A DNA stretch of 33,929 nucleotides from Bacteroidota bacterium. Lineage in GTDB: Bacteria; Bacteroidota; Ignavibacteria; Palsa-1295. Below, in pieces: positions 1-7,697 of the stretch (positions are counted from its first letter, which is position 1; each line of letters opens with the position of its first letter). The translations under genes were made by a program, and so were the position numbers. The stretch covers positions 1 through 33,929 of the forward strand of contig JANYDV010000012.1 of the NCBI GenBank assembly GCA_025363505.1, written 5' to 3'. The notes beneath the pieces are model-generated. The model had not been told where the DNA came from and made no database searches. It worked only from the letters and a program-made list of their open reading frames with translations.

Positions 1-806
1 CGTTGTAGATATTCTACGACAGTGTTGGTCGTAGCTTTTTTGAACCGTCGTTCAAACGTTCTTCGGCTGAGTGCAAATTTTGTTGCTAACTGATCGACCG
101 TTATCTTATCTTGAAAATTATTCTCGATAAAGTTTTGTGCTTCAATAATAGAATCATCTTCATGGTCTTTTTGTGCGGAGAACATAAAAAATTGTGACTG
201 ATTGTTACGGTCAATTTCTATCTCATAGATCTTCGCACAAGCAAGCGCAACATCTCGACCGGCATATTTATCGATCAAGTAGATTAAGAGATTCCAAAAC
301 GAATTTGCCCCACCACTTGAGTAGATTCCATTCTCGTCAGTAATGATTCTTTCGCTGACCAGATTGACATTTGGAAACATCTTTTTGAATTCGTTCACCG
401 CAATCCAATGGGTAGAGCAATTTTTGCCATCGAGCAAATGTGTTGCTGCTAGCAAAAATGCACCGACACACAAACTCGCCACTTCCGAGCCCTGCGAATG
501 TTGTTGCACGATCCACGGGAAGAATACTTTATTTTGTTCGATAACATTTGACATATCACCATTTACTGCAGGGATAATAATGAGATCGGTCATTTCTACC
601 TCTGAGATTTCTACGTCCGGGTAGACAGTAAAAAGCTTATCGTAAATCTGAGGCTTTTTGGTCTGACCCACTAATTGCACCTTAAACAGAGGTGCTTTTC
701 CCATGTTTACTAATACTTCATTTGCCCTATTAAAGGCTATAAAAGAGCCTTCTATGCAACCGAGCGAAGCGGCACCACTTGGGACGAGAATTGAGATGTT
801 TTTCAT
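1..806 (-). CDS. GlxA-family transcriptional regulator (DJ-1/PfpI domain plus AraC HTH), 3' end outside window
   Basis: Reading the minus strand from ATG at 804-806 gives 268 uninterrupted residues that run off the left edge. Residues 1 to about 190 are a DJ-1/PfpI-like fold: start MKNISILVPSGAASLG, and a nucleophile-elbow-like segment ASLCVGAFLLAA with a Cys. From about residue 225 an AraC-type helix-turn-helix begins (VDQLATKFALSRRTFERRFKK), and the last visible residues are VVEYLQR. GlxA relatives are usually about 320 residues, so about 50 are missing. Family members are cytoplasmic DNA-binding regulators whose DJ-1 part senses an unknown ligand. The gene diverges from the VOC/SRPBCC run starting at 1001, which makes that run a plausible target; this is inference. 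A Bacteroidota-type promoter and a palindrome lie just upstream. Confidence 0.88.
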   Translation of the reverse strand, partial: MKNISILVPSGAASLGCIEGSFIAFNRANEVLVNMGKAPLFKVQLVGQTKKPQIYDKLFTVYPDVEISEVEMTDLIIIPAVNGDMSNVIEQNKVFFPWIVQQHSQGSEVASLCVGAFLLAATHLLDGKNCSTHWIAVNEFKKMFPNVNLVSERIITDENGIYSSGGANSFWNLLIYLIDKYAGRDVALACAKIYEIEIDRNNQSQFFMFSAQKDHEDDSIIEAQNFIENNFQDKITVDQLATKFALSRRTFERRFKKATTNTVVEYLQ

Positions 807-810
807 AGTA

Positions 811-841
811 CAAATATACGACAAAATATTGTCGCAATCAA
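811..841 (-). promoter_or_regulatory. Bacteroidota-type promoter with embedded palindrome upstream of the GlxA-type regulator
   Basis: On the minus strand a TTG (839-841) is followed after 20 nt by TATATTTG (811-818). This matches the Bacteroidota -33 TTTG / -7 TAnnTTTG layout. Between the boxes lies a 6-bp inverted repeat, CGACAA at 819-824 and TTGTCG at 829-834. The start codon is only 4 nt beyond the -7 box, so the transcript would have almost no leader. The palindrome is well placed to be a repressor or autoregulatory site. No site of this kind has been tested here. Confidence 0.5.
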
Positions 842-1000
842 CCCCTAACAATGTCATATTTGCACCTCACAAATTTCCAAATATTCATGTAAGTTTGCAT
901 TGTGAGTAGCAAACACGACAGATCAGCTCGGAACGGATGTTCATATAAGTGACGGGTATTGAACCAGTATTAGTGAGAATTTCGCGACTTTAAAAATACA

Positions 1001-1402
1001 ATGAAAACAAAAATTTTTATAAACTTACCGGTGAAAGACCTCAATAAGTCAATTGAGTTCTTTGGCAAACTGGGTTTTTCTTTCAATCCGCAATTCACCG
1101 ATGATAATGCAAGTTGTATGGTCATTAGTGATGAAATATTCGTGATGCTTTTGGTGGAAAAATTCTTCAAAACATTCACTACTAAAGAGATTTGTGATGC
1201 CACTAAAACCACGGAAGTACTTGTTGCTTTGTCTGTCGAAAGTCGCCTAGAGGTAGATGAAATGTCAGCAAAGGCATTAGCATCAGGGGCAACAACACCA
1301 ATGCCTGCGCAAGATCATGGATGGATGTATCAAAAATCGTTTCAAGATCTTGATGGACACGTCTGGGAGATTATCTATATGGATCCGGCTGCACAACAAT
1401 AA
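1001..1402 (+). CDS. VOC family protein (glyoxalase/bleomycin-resistance/dioxygenase fold)
   Basis: A 133-residue protein with the paired beta-alpha-beta-beta-beta pattern of the vicinal oxygen chelate superfamily. It opens with INLPVKDLNKSIEFFGKLGF and ends with FQDLDGHVWEIIYMDP, where the DxDGHxWE segment carries the usual C-terminal acidic metal ligand. Length is typical for a single VOC unit that dimerises. Substrate cannot be read from sequence; relatives include glyoxalase-like isomerases and antibiotic-binding proteins. It is the first gene of a same-strand run to 3923, divergent from the GlxA-type regulator. Start is the first ATG of the frame, and the upstream 190 bp is the shared divergent promoter region. 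Confidence 0.85.
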   Translation: MKTKIFINLPVKDLNKSIEFFGKLGFSFNPQFTDDNASCMVISDEIFVMLLVEKFFKTFTTKEICDATKTTEVLVALSVESRLEVDEMSAKALASGATTPMPAQDHGWMYQKSFQDLDGHVWEIIYMDPAAQQ

Positions 1403-1423
1403 TTTGCTTAACTCTTTACACCT

Positions 1424-1996
1424 ATGCGAAAATTAAAACTACAAGTGCAAATGACCATCAATGGGTTCATTTGCGGACCGAATGGCGAAATGAATTGGGT
1501 AACGATGAATTGGGATGACCGATTAAAAAATCTTGTCAGAGATATTACCGATCCCGTGGACACTATTGTACTGGGCAGAAAACTTGCCGAAGGATTTATC
1601 CCTTATTGGAAAGATGTTGCAACTAACCCGGAGAATCCAGATAATGCAATCGGCTTAAAATTTTATGAAACGCCAAAAATTGTTTATTCGAAGACACTAA
1701 CATCCATTGATTGGGACAATACGACGCTTGATAACGGCGACCTAGTATCATCAATTGCCAAGCTTAAGGATCAACCCGGAGGCGACATTATTGCTTATGG
1801 CGGAAGTGGGTTTGTGTCGAATCTTATTAAAAATGGATTGATTGATGAGTATAATCTATTCATAAATCCTACTTCAATAGCAAATGGAAAGACCATCTTC
1901 AGCTCGATAGAACAACAACTTGGGTTAGAACTTATCGAAGCGATACCATTTGAATGTGGTATCATTGCACAATGTTATAAACCACTCAATAGATAA
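1424..1996 (+). CDS. Dihydrofolate reductase-like (RibD C-terminal domain) protein
   Basis: A 190-residue single-domain protein of the RibD_C/DHFR-like fold. Visible hallmarks are KLQVQMTINGFICGPNGEM at the N-terminus, TIVLGRKLAEGF in the middle, and GGDIIAYGGSGFVSNLIK near residue 120, the glycine-rich NADPH-binding turn. It ends with a strand that binds the cofactor in relatives. Family members are NAD(P)H-dependent reductases of mostly unknown substrate; true folate reduction is not implied. It follows the VOC gene by 21 nt, and its stop is 1 nt before the next ATG, so co-transcription is very likely. Confidence 0.85.
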   Translation: MRKLKLQVQMTINGFICGPNGEMNWVTMNWDDRLKNLVRDITDPVDTIVLGRKLAEGFIPYWKDVATNPENPDNAIGLKFYETPKIVYSKTLTSIDWDNTTLDNGDLVSSIAKLKDQPGGDIIAYGGSGFVSNLIKNGLIDEYNLFINPTSIANGKTIFSSIEQQLGLELIEAIPFECGIIAQCYKPLNR

Positions 1997-1997
1997 A

Positions 1998-2540
1998 ATG
2001 AACATATTAAAGATCATCTTACTTGTACTCGCAGGACTGATTGTTTTGCTACTAATAGTCGCTCTTTTTTCACCAAAAGAATATACAATCGAGCGTGAGA
2101 TCACGATAAATAAACCGAAGCAAGTTGTCTTTGATTATGTAAAAATGGCTAAGAATCAGAGTCACTATAACAAATGGTGGATGGCTGACCCGAACATCAA
2201 ACTTGATTTCAAAGGCACTGATGGAACGGTCGGCTTCATAGCTGCTTGGGAAAGTCAAGACGATCACGTCGGCAAAGGAGAGCAAGAAATAGTAAAAATA
2301 GTGGATGGTCAAGAAGTTGATCATACGGTACGCTTCGTCAAGCCATTCGAAGGCAATGCTGATACACAGATGATTGTAGAAGCAATTTCGGATAATCAAA
2401 CTAAAGTTAAATGGTCATTTCATAGTGGAATGAAATATCCAATGAATGTGATGCTTGTGATTTTCCCGGTCAAAAAAATGCTCGAGGATGATTTGCAAAC
2501 TAGCTTGGCTACTCTGAAAGCAAGTCTTGAAAAACAATAA
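1998..2540 (+). CDS. Membrane-anchored SRPBCC (START/Bet v1-like) protein
   Basis: I place the start at ATG 1998, giving 180 residues. The frame is open back to 1950, but that would overlap the DHFR-like gene and add a poor leader. Residues 3-22 (ILKIILLVLAGLIVLLLIVA) form one transmembrane helix. Residues from about 28 form an SRPBCC domain: YTIEREITINKPKQVVFDYVKMAKN at the start and a C-terminal amphipathic helix. SRPBCC proteins bind hydrophobic ligands in a deep cavity. The ligand here is unknown. The 1-nt gap to the upstream stop suggests translational coupling. Confidence 0.83.
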   Translation: MNILKIILLVLAGLIVLLLIVALFSPKEYTIEREITINKPKQVVFDYVKMAKNQSHYNKWWMADPNIKLDFKGTDGTVGFIAAWESQDDHVGKGEQEIVKIVDGQEVDHTVRFVKPFEGNADTQMIVEAISDNQTKVKWSFHSGMKYPMNVMLVIFPVKKMLEDDLQTSLATLKASLEKQ

Positions 2541-2563
2541 ATTAACCCAAACAAAAGCAGATC

Positions 2564-3004
2564 ATGACAACAAAACTTCATTTTACAATTGACATTGCGG
2601 CTCCACGCGAAAAAATATGGCAAATATTATGGGATGACGTCACTTATCGCCAATGGACGAGTCCGTTCATGGAAGGGTCATACGCCATTTCTGATTGGAA
2701 AGAAGGAAGTAAAATTCAATTTCTTGCACCCGATGGCGGCGGTATCTATAGTATCATCGAGCGGTTAAATCCACCTGAGTATATGTCTTTTAAACATCTC
2801 GGTGAGATAAAAGGCGGCAAAGAGCAGCCCAATGAGGATGGGACAAATCTTTGGAATAATGCGATGGAAAATTATACTTTAAAAGAGCATAATGGGGTCA
2901 CAACGTTGGAAGTTGATCTCGATGGAGCAAATGAATATGTTTCTTATTTTCAAGGTGCTTTTCCGAAAGCATTGGCACTCGTAAAATCACTTTCAGAATA
3001 TTGA
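2564..3004 (+). CDS. SRPBCC domain protein, AHSA1-like
   Basis: A 146-residue soluble protein resembling Aha1 C-terminal-like (AHSA1) members of the SRPBCC superfamily. The opening LHFTIDIAAPREKIWQILWD and the central YMSFKHLGEI are typical, and a C-terminal helix spans about residues 130-146. There is no signal peptide. These proteins bind small hydrophobic ligands, and most bacterial copies have no known role. It lies 23 nt after the membrane-anchored SRPBCC gene and continues the same-strand run, so it is likely under the same control. SRPBCC and VOC genes are often found together with regulators in this kind of cluster. Confidence 0.85.
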   Translation: MTTKLHFTIDIAAPREKIWQILWDDVTYRQWTSPFMEGSYAISDWKEGSKIQFLAPDGGGIYSIIERLNPPEYMSFKHLGEIKGGKEQPNEDGTNLWNNAMENYTLKEHNGVTTLEVDLDGANEYVSYFQGAFPKALALVKSLSEY

Positions 3005-3050
3005 AAATAATCAGAATTTTCAGTATGGATATTATCAGGAGTAACATTAT

Positions 3051-3440
3051 ATGAATCCAGTAGTACATTTTGAAATGCCTGCCGAAGACAGAAAACGGAT
3101 GGGCGAGTTTTATGCTACAGCGTTCGGCTAGCAAACGACCATGCTTGGTGAAGAGATGAATGGTTACGTAGTCGCGACAACAACACATAGCGATGTAACA
3201 GGACGTGCGGTAACACCGGGAGCTATCAACGGCGGTTTCTACCAGAAAACAGAGGACCCACTCACACATGGCACATCGGTGGTTATAGGTGTCGAGAACA
3301 TTCAAGATCATATCAAGAAAGTCACAGCAGCAGGCGGAAAGATCATTGGTGAGCAGCATGAAATTCCGGGTGTTGGTATCTACGTTTCTTTCTATGACAC
3401 AGAAGGAAACCGTGCAAGTATGCTTCAGCCAAAAATGTAG
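3051..3440 (+). pseudogene. VOC family gene interrupted by an in-frame amber codon
   Basis: Starting at ATG 3051 the frame reads MNPVVHFEMPAEDRKRMGEFYATAFG, then TAG at 3129-3131, then QTTMLGEEMNGYVVATTT and on to a normal stop (TAG) at 3438-3440. Both sides of the stop belong to one VOC domain of about 129 residues. Relatives of this family have Trp at this point (FGWQT), so a TGG to TAG change explains the break. The remaining frame is intact with no further lesion, which suggests a recent event, a sequencing or assembly error, or readthrough. An ATG at 3141 could restart translation but would lack the first metal-binding strand and has no evident ribosome site. Confidence 0.85.
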
Positions 3441-3467
3441 CCAACCTCTAAATAGTACAATAATATT

Positions 3468-3923
3468 ATGCAAAAAATAACACCGTTCTTATGGTTCGAT
3501 ACTAACGCCGAAGAGGCGATGGATTTTTACATTTCCATCTTTAAAAACTCGAAAATCGTCATGAAGCGATTAGGACCTGATGGAAAATTATTCACCGGTA
3601 CTTTCCAACTTGAGGGGCAAGACTACCATGTTATTAATGGGGGACCCTACTTTAAATTTACTGAGGCAATTTCGTTGTTTGTCAATTGTAATTCTCAGGA
3701 AGAAGTTGATGAACTCTGGAGCAAGCTCACGGCTGATGGTGGAACAGAATCGCAATGTGGCTGGCTCAAAGATAAATTTGGGCTTTCCTGGCAGATCATT
3801 CCCACAGCCCTTGGTGAGATGCTTGGTGACAAAGACTCCGTCAAGGCGGGGAGAGTAATGCAGGCTATGCTCAAAATGAAAAAAATCGAGATTGCAAAGT
3901 TGAGGGAAGCATTTGAAGGGTAA
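3468..3923 (+). CDS. PhnB-like VOC family protein
   Basis: A 151-residue protein with the clear pattern of the PhnB / 3-demethylubiquinone methyltransferase-like branch of VOC. It begins ITPFLWFDTNAEEAMDFYIS and has LFVNCNSQEEVDELWSKLT followed by GGTESQCGWLKDKFGLSWQI, then the usual C-terminal helix with DSVKAGRVMQAMLKM. The annotation as a methyltransferase seen for such proteins is historical; the real activity is unknown. It ends the VOC/SRPBCC run, and the next 88 bp contains an inverted repeat that may isolate the downstream gene. Confidence 0.87.
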   Translation: MQKITPFLWFDTNAEEAMDFYISIFKNSKIVMKRLGPDGKLFTGTFQLEGQDYHVINGGPYFKFTEAISLFVNCNSQEEVDELWSKLTADGGTESQCGWLKDKFGLSWQIIPTALGEMLGDKDSVKAGRVMQAMLKMKKIEIAKLREAFEG

Positions 3924-3968
3924 AACACCTTCAGAACAATTGCAACGTAATTATTATATAGAAAGCAA

Positions 3969-4005
3969 TAAACAATTGTAAACTGTTACCCACTACAATT
4001 GTTTA
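3969..4005. promoter_or_regulatory. Perfect 12-bp inverted repeat just upstream of the 4012 gene
   Basis: TAAACAATTGTA at 3969-3980 and TACAATTGTTTA at 3994-4005 form a perfect inverted repeat with a 13-nt spacer, ending 6 nt before the start codon at 4012. Each arm contains the 8-bp palindrome ACAATTGT, and a near copy, ACAATTGC, occurs at 3936-3943. This could be a dimer-binding operator or an RNA hairpin over the start site. There is no U-run, so it is not a normal terminator. Confidence 0.5.
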
Positions 4006-4011
4006 GAGTGC

Positions 4012-5685
4012 ATGATCAATGACACTCCCAAAAAAACTGGTATCCCGAGGGTACTCTATACCCTAGGGGTAATGATATTGGTCTCTGTCATCGGGGTTTG
4101 GGTCTTTGCTACATATTTCGCCGAAGATCTCTTAAACGATTTTCTTCAAACAAACCTCAATCAAGCGGTTCGAACGGCTTCTGATGGAAGATATCGGCTT
4201 ACGCTTGGTCATATCTATTATCAAAACGGTACTATTTTCTGCAAAACGTTTATTCTTGAGCGAGATGCATATAAAAGTGATGAGACAGGGGTAACTGTTG
4301 AGAGACTTTATGCCGATACAGTTTGGTTTGGTAATGTTCAATGGGTAGCACTTCTGAGAGGTAATGGTCTGTATATGACCCGAATGGAAATGACTTCGCC
4401 ATCACTGACGATGACTGAAGTAAAAGTCGGACGAGATAGTATCGCACATATACGACAGCATACGAGCTCTATTTCGGCGACAATGCCTATCCGTTTGCCG
4501 GTTGTTTCCTTTGATAGCATTATTCTCCATGATATACAGATCAAAGTACCGCTGCAATGTTTCATTCGACAAGATCAAGTCTATCCCGGTACATTAGTAC
4601 ATCTATTTTCTTTTTTATTAAATGATAAAAGTATAAAAAATAAGCCACTACTGTATTCTAAAAATATTGAATTTGAAATGCCCGGAGTTCGGTATGATTT
4701 GGCTGATAGCGTATATGCTGTTGAGGTAGAACATATTAAAGGCAACCTAACCGATTCAATTGTGACGATCGATACGATTAGTTTTAAGCCAAACTATTCT
4801 GAGACCGCATTTTCAGCACGTGAAAAGTTTGTTCGTGGTAGAACTGAATTTCGAGGTTTCAATACCCGTGTCGAAGGTATCGATGTTTTTAGCTTACTGT
4901 CAGGGCGCTGCATTTCTTTTCACAAGTGTGAAGTAAAGAAATGGTCGGTTGATTATTACTCAGATAAACGTAAACAAAAAAATCCGCATCCTTCGGCAGC
5001 AATAATGCCTAATGATTTGATTCGATCTTTTCCATTTTGTTTTAATATTGATACAGTTGTTCTTCGAGAAGGGAAAGTTCGCATTAAAGAACGCGTTGCC
5101 GGCAGTAGTCAAGCCGGAAGTTTGTCATTCGATCGTGCACGAGTGACAATACACCCACTTTGTACTGACTCGCTGAGTAAATTTGCCGGCGAGCCGACTC
5201 GTATAAACCTTTCTGCGGTATTTATGGGCGAAGCTTCAGTAAGCGCCACCATCAAATATCCAATCGACCACCCCAAACTTGATTTGCATATTGACGCGGC
5301 GGTGGGTCCTTGCTCAATAAAAATTCTCAACCCATTTCTGATTACGAATGAACGAAAGGAAGTGACCCAAGGAATGATCGAAAGCGGTGCTCTTTCAATG
5401 GACATTCATAACGGGGTAGCGACCACCACAGTATCCCCGAATTATAAAGATCTTTACATTAAAATTCTTCCTTCGAGCACAAACAAAAAACGCGGAATTC
5501 TTGAAACAATTAAAACATTTGTCGCAAACAATTTTATTTTGAATTCGACTAATATCGACAAGTACGATAGAAAAGCCAAGTCAGCAACTACGACACTCTC
5601 CCGAAAGAACGAACAAGAATTGTTGCAATTTATCTGGGTAGCGGTTCGGAAATCACTTGGAAAAGTGATCGGAGGATTTGAATAA
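4012..5685 (+). CDS. Large membrane-anchored periplasmic protein, possibly AsmA/DUF748-like
   Basis: A 557-residue protein with one N-terminal membrane helix at about residues 14-36 (VLYTLGVMILVSVIGVWVF) and a long, beta-rich extracytoplasmic part. Segments such as FLQTNLNQAV after the anchor, VTVERLYADTVWF, and many alternating hydrophobic strands resemble the AsmA-like/DUF748 bridge proteins that span the periplasm and handle lipid transport. I see no catalytic motif. The resemblance is weak, so the family name is a suggestion only. The gene stands alone on the plus strand: an inverted repeat precedes it, and a strong hairpin shared with the convergent OmpA gene follows it. Confidence 0.7.
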   Translation: MINDTPKKTGIPRVLYTLGVMILVSVIGVWVFATYFAEDLLNDFLQTNLNQAVRTASDGRYRLTLGHIYYQNGTIFCKTFILERDAYKSDETGVTVERLYADTVWFGNVQWVALLRGNGLYMTRMEMTSPSLTMTEVKVGRDSIAHIRQHTSSISATMPIRLPVVSFDSIILHDIQIKVPLQCFIRQDQVYPGTLVHLFSFLLNDKSIKNKPLLYSKNIEFEMPGVRYDLADSVYAVEVEHIKGNLTDSIVTIDTISFKPNYSETAFSAREKFVRGRTEFRGFNTRVEGIDVFSLLSGRCISFHKCEVKKWSVDYYSDKRKQKNPHPSAAIMPNDLIRSFPFCFNIDTVVLREGKVRIKERVAGSSQAGSLSFDRARVTIHPLCTDSLSKFAGEPTRINLSAVFMGEASVSATIKYPIDHPKLDLHIDAAVGPCSIKILNPFLITNERKEVTQGMIESGALSMDIHNGVATTTVSPNYKDLYIKILPSSTNKKRGILETIKTFVANNFILNSTNIDKYDRKAKSATTTLSRKNEQELLQFIWVAVRKSLGKVIGGFE

Positions 5686-5702
5686 AGACTTCTCTCTATG
5701 AA

Positions 5703-5729
5703 AAAGCCCCGCCAAATTGGCGGGGCTTT
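5703..5729. terminator. Bidirectional rho-independent terminator
   Basis: AAAGCCCCGCC (5703-5713), a 5-nt loop, then GGCGGGGCTTT (5719-5729) form a perfect 11-bp GC-rich stem. On the minus strand it is followed by a five-T run, so it fits best as the terminator of the OmpA gene ending at 5767. On the plus strand it can also stop the 4012-5685 gene, whose tail is a shorter T run. Confidence 0.9.
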
Positions 5730-5766
5730 CTATAAACATTAATTGTTGAGATCGTTACCTGTATAG

Positions 5767-7602
5767 TTACTTACAGGTTTCAACAACTTTGATGCTAATA
5801 CGTCTATTCTGAACACGAGCGCGTTCGATTTCTGCGGGTGTTGCTCCCGGAATAACATCAACGACTTTTCCTTTGCTCTTGATCACCTTCGTTGGTTTTG
5901 GCTCTTTCACAGCTGGGTCTTTCGAACCATGACCCATTGTTTTTGTCACTTTCGAAACGTCCACTCCTTGTTCGCCAAGCCAAGTTTTGATACGTGCGGC
6001 ACGCATATCGGAAAGCACTTGATTGCGTTCTGGGCTTCCTTCTTCAGATGCATAGCCATGTACTTCCACTTTCATATCAGGGCATTGTTGAATCAATTCT
6101 CTGATCTTATAGAGGTTTTGTAGATTACCCGGCTCATCAAAGTTGAACTGATCGGTATTGACGATGAAGAGCATACCCGGGAAATCAATGATCGCGTTCT
6201 TCTTCGGATGTGGACATCCGTCAGGCGATACACCTGCAAGAAGTGGGCATCTATCAACGCCATCGAGATATGAGTCACCATCAGTATCCGGGTTGAGCGG
6301 ATTGGTGTGGGTGCTCTTCACTTCGACTCCGTCTTTGAGACCATCACCATCAGTATCAGCTTTGAGCGGGTCAGTATGGTAGATTGTTACCTCTTCGCCA
6401 TCTGTCAGGCCATCACCATCGGTATCGCGATTGAGCGGATCGGTATGATAGGTATTTACTTCTTGACCATCGTTTAATCCATCACCATCAGTATCAGCTT
6501 TGAGTGGATCGGTCTTATAGCTTCTCACTTCTTGACCATCATTCAAACCATCACCATCAGTGTCAGGTTTGAGTGGATCAGTTTTGTATTGACGTACTTC
6601 TTCGCCATCGGTCAGACCATCACCATCGGTATCACGATTAAGTGGGTCAGTTTTATTCTGAAGAACTTCTTCGCCATCAGAAAGACCGTCACCATCGGTG
6701 TCACGATTATTAATATCGGTGTGGTAGATTTTCGTTTCGTCGTTGTCATTAAGACCATCACCATCGGTATCGACAGGCTTTGCTTCGATAACAACTACTT
6801 TTTCGACTTGCACGACATCAACAGCTGTCTTTGGGGCGAAGATATAATAGCTGAAACCCAAGCCCATCGTAATAAATACGTCTTGACGGTAACTGCTCGG
6901 ATCAGAATAGTCATCAATCCAGTCAGTTCCGGTTAAGTGCAACAAGCCTTTGCCGTTAAATGTAATTCTGTCGGAAATATACATTTCAAAACCGACACCA
7001 AGAATACCACCAACAACATTTTTCGAATAAGCGCTGATATTATTATTCGGCAATGCATGATCCTGGTCTTGGTTTCTCGGTTCGAAGTTAAGGAACTCGA
7101 CACCGGCAGCAAGATAAGGTACAAATTGTTGAGTCGGGAAAAAGTTACCTGACAACATAGCTTCCCAGCCTCCATGTCGAATGACATTGGTCGCATCACG
7201 GTTTATGACCGTCGGGAGTTTCGTGATAGGATCAGGATAGACAGGGTCGGTCAATCCTCCGAAATATTGGGGGAAAGCACGAACGTTACGATCACCTGCT
7301 TTAATGTGGATCTGACCACCATTGTATGAAGCATGGAGCGAAAGCCAATCCAAGATATTCCAACGAATAAATGCGTCGCCGGAAAATGCGAATTGATTGT
7401 CGGTAAAATTACCATAATATTTATTGCCACCGCCATCAATACCGAAGGCAATTCGATTCTCTATGCTTTGTGCAGTAGCTGCGTCGGCGGAAAGAATCAT
7501 TACTAAAGCGCAGAAACTATACACAAATCGTTTTACCGAAATGTGAGCGAGTGCTGCGACGAGCACGTTTGTGTTCTTATACCACGGATGTTTGTTTTTC
7601 AT
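5767..7602 (-). CDS. OmpA-family outer-membrane protein with thrombospondin type 3-like repeats
   Basis: I place the start at ATG 7600-7602 (611 residues); the frame is open to 7689 but the extra 29 residues only precede the signal region. A signal peptide ends near ADAATAQS. An N-terminal beta-barrel of about 200 residues follows (GGNKYYGNF, LGFEMYISDRITF). Next come seven 23-residue DTDGDGLxDGxE repeats and a degenerate eighth, the calcium-binding pattern of thrombospondin type 3 repeats. The C-terminus is an OmpA peptidoglycan-binding domain with VEVHGYASEEGSPERNQ and RRISIKV. The protein should tie outer membrane to cell wall, with a rigid calcium-dependent stalk. It is probably monocistronic and ends at the hairpin at 5703-5729. 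Confidence 0.92.
   Translation of the reverse strand: MKNKHPWYKNTNVLVAALAHISVKRFVYSFCALVMILSADAATAQSIENRIAFGIDGGGNKYYGNFTDNQFAFSGDAFIRWNILDWLSLHASYNGGQIHIKAGDRNVRAFPQYFGGLTDPVYPDPITKLPTVINRDATNVIRHGGWEAMLSGNFFPTQQFVPYLAAGVEFLNFEPRNQDQDHALPNNNISAYSKNVVGGILGVGFEMYISDRITFNGKGLLHLTGTDWIDDYSDPSSYRQDVFITMGLGFSYYIFAPKTAVDVVQVEKVVVIEAKPVDTDGDGLNDNDETKIYHTDINNRDTDGDGLSDGEEVLQNKTDPLNRDTDGDGLTDGEEVRQYKTDPLKPDTDGDGLNDGQEVRSYKTDPLKADTDGDGLNDGQEVNTYHTDPLNRDTDGDGLTDGEEVTIYHTDPLKADTDGDGLKDGVEVKSTHTNPLNPDTDGDSYLDGVDRCPLLAGVSPDGCPHPKKNAIIDFPGMLFIVNTDQFNFDEPGNLQNLYKIRELIQQCPDMKVEVHGYASEEGSPERNQVLSDMRAARIKTWLGEQGVDVSKVTKTMGHGSKDPAVKEPKPTKVIKSKGKVVDVIPGATPAEIERARVQNRRISIKVVETCK
6289..6771 (-). repeat. Seven tandem 69-bp units encoding calcium-binding repeats
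   Basis: Successive DTDGD codon blocks start at exact 69-bp steps from 6771 down to 6289, with a degenerate eighth unit beginning at 6288 (DTDGDSYLDG). Each unit encodes 23 residues with Asp at the calcium-ligand positions and a conserved T-D/N-P-L turn. The exact period makes slippage or unequal recombination likely, so unit number may vary between strains. Confidence 0.93.
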
Positions 7603-7697
7603 ATATGTAGTTATTATTGAATGAAAAAAACGTTGTTTACTATTTTTCACTAGTTCGTAATTATTATTAGTTTGATTCATATAAATCAACTGTATGC

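Noticed and set aside
3129..3131. Genome-wide recoding of TAG to Trp
   Set aside because: TAG ends this same gene at 3438-3440 and the 32996 gene, and no other TAG occurs in frame in the clear genes.
2898..3473. Minus-strand ORF of 191 codons across two VOC genes
   Set aside because: It is an antisense shadow of the plus-strand VOC/SRPBCC genes, with a Cys- and His-rich random-looking composition.
6289..6771. Regular repeats that could look like a CRISPR array
   Set aside because: The period is 69 bp with no unrelated spacers, and every unit translates in one frame to calcium-binding repeats inside an intact OmpA gene.
6532..6936. Plus-strand ORF of 134 codons across the OmpA repeats
   Set aside because: It is the reverse-complement image of the repeat array, low in complexity and without a family; the minus-strand OmpA frame explains the region.
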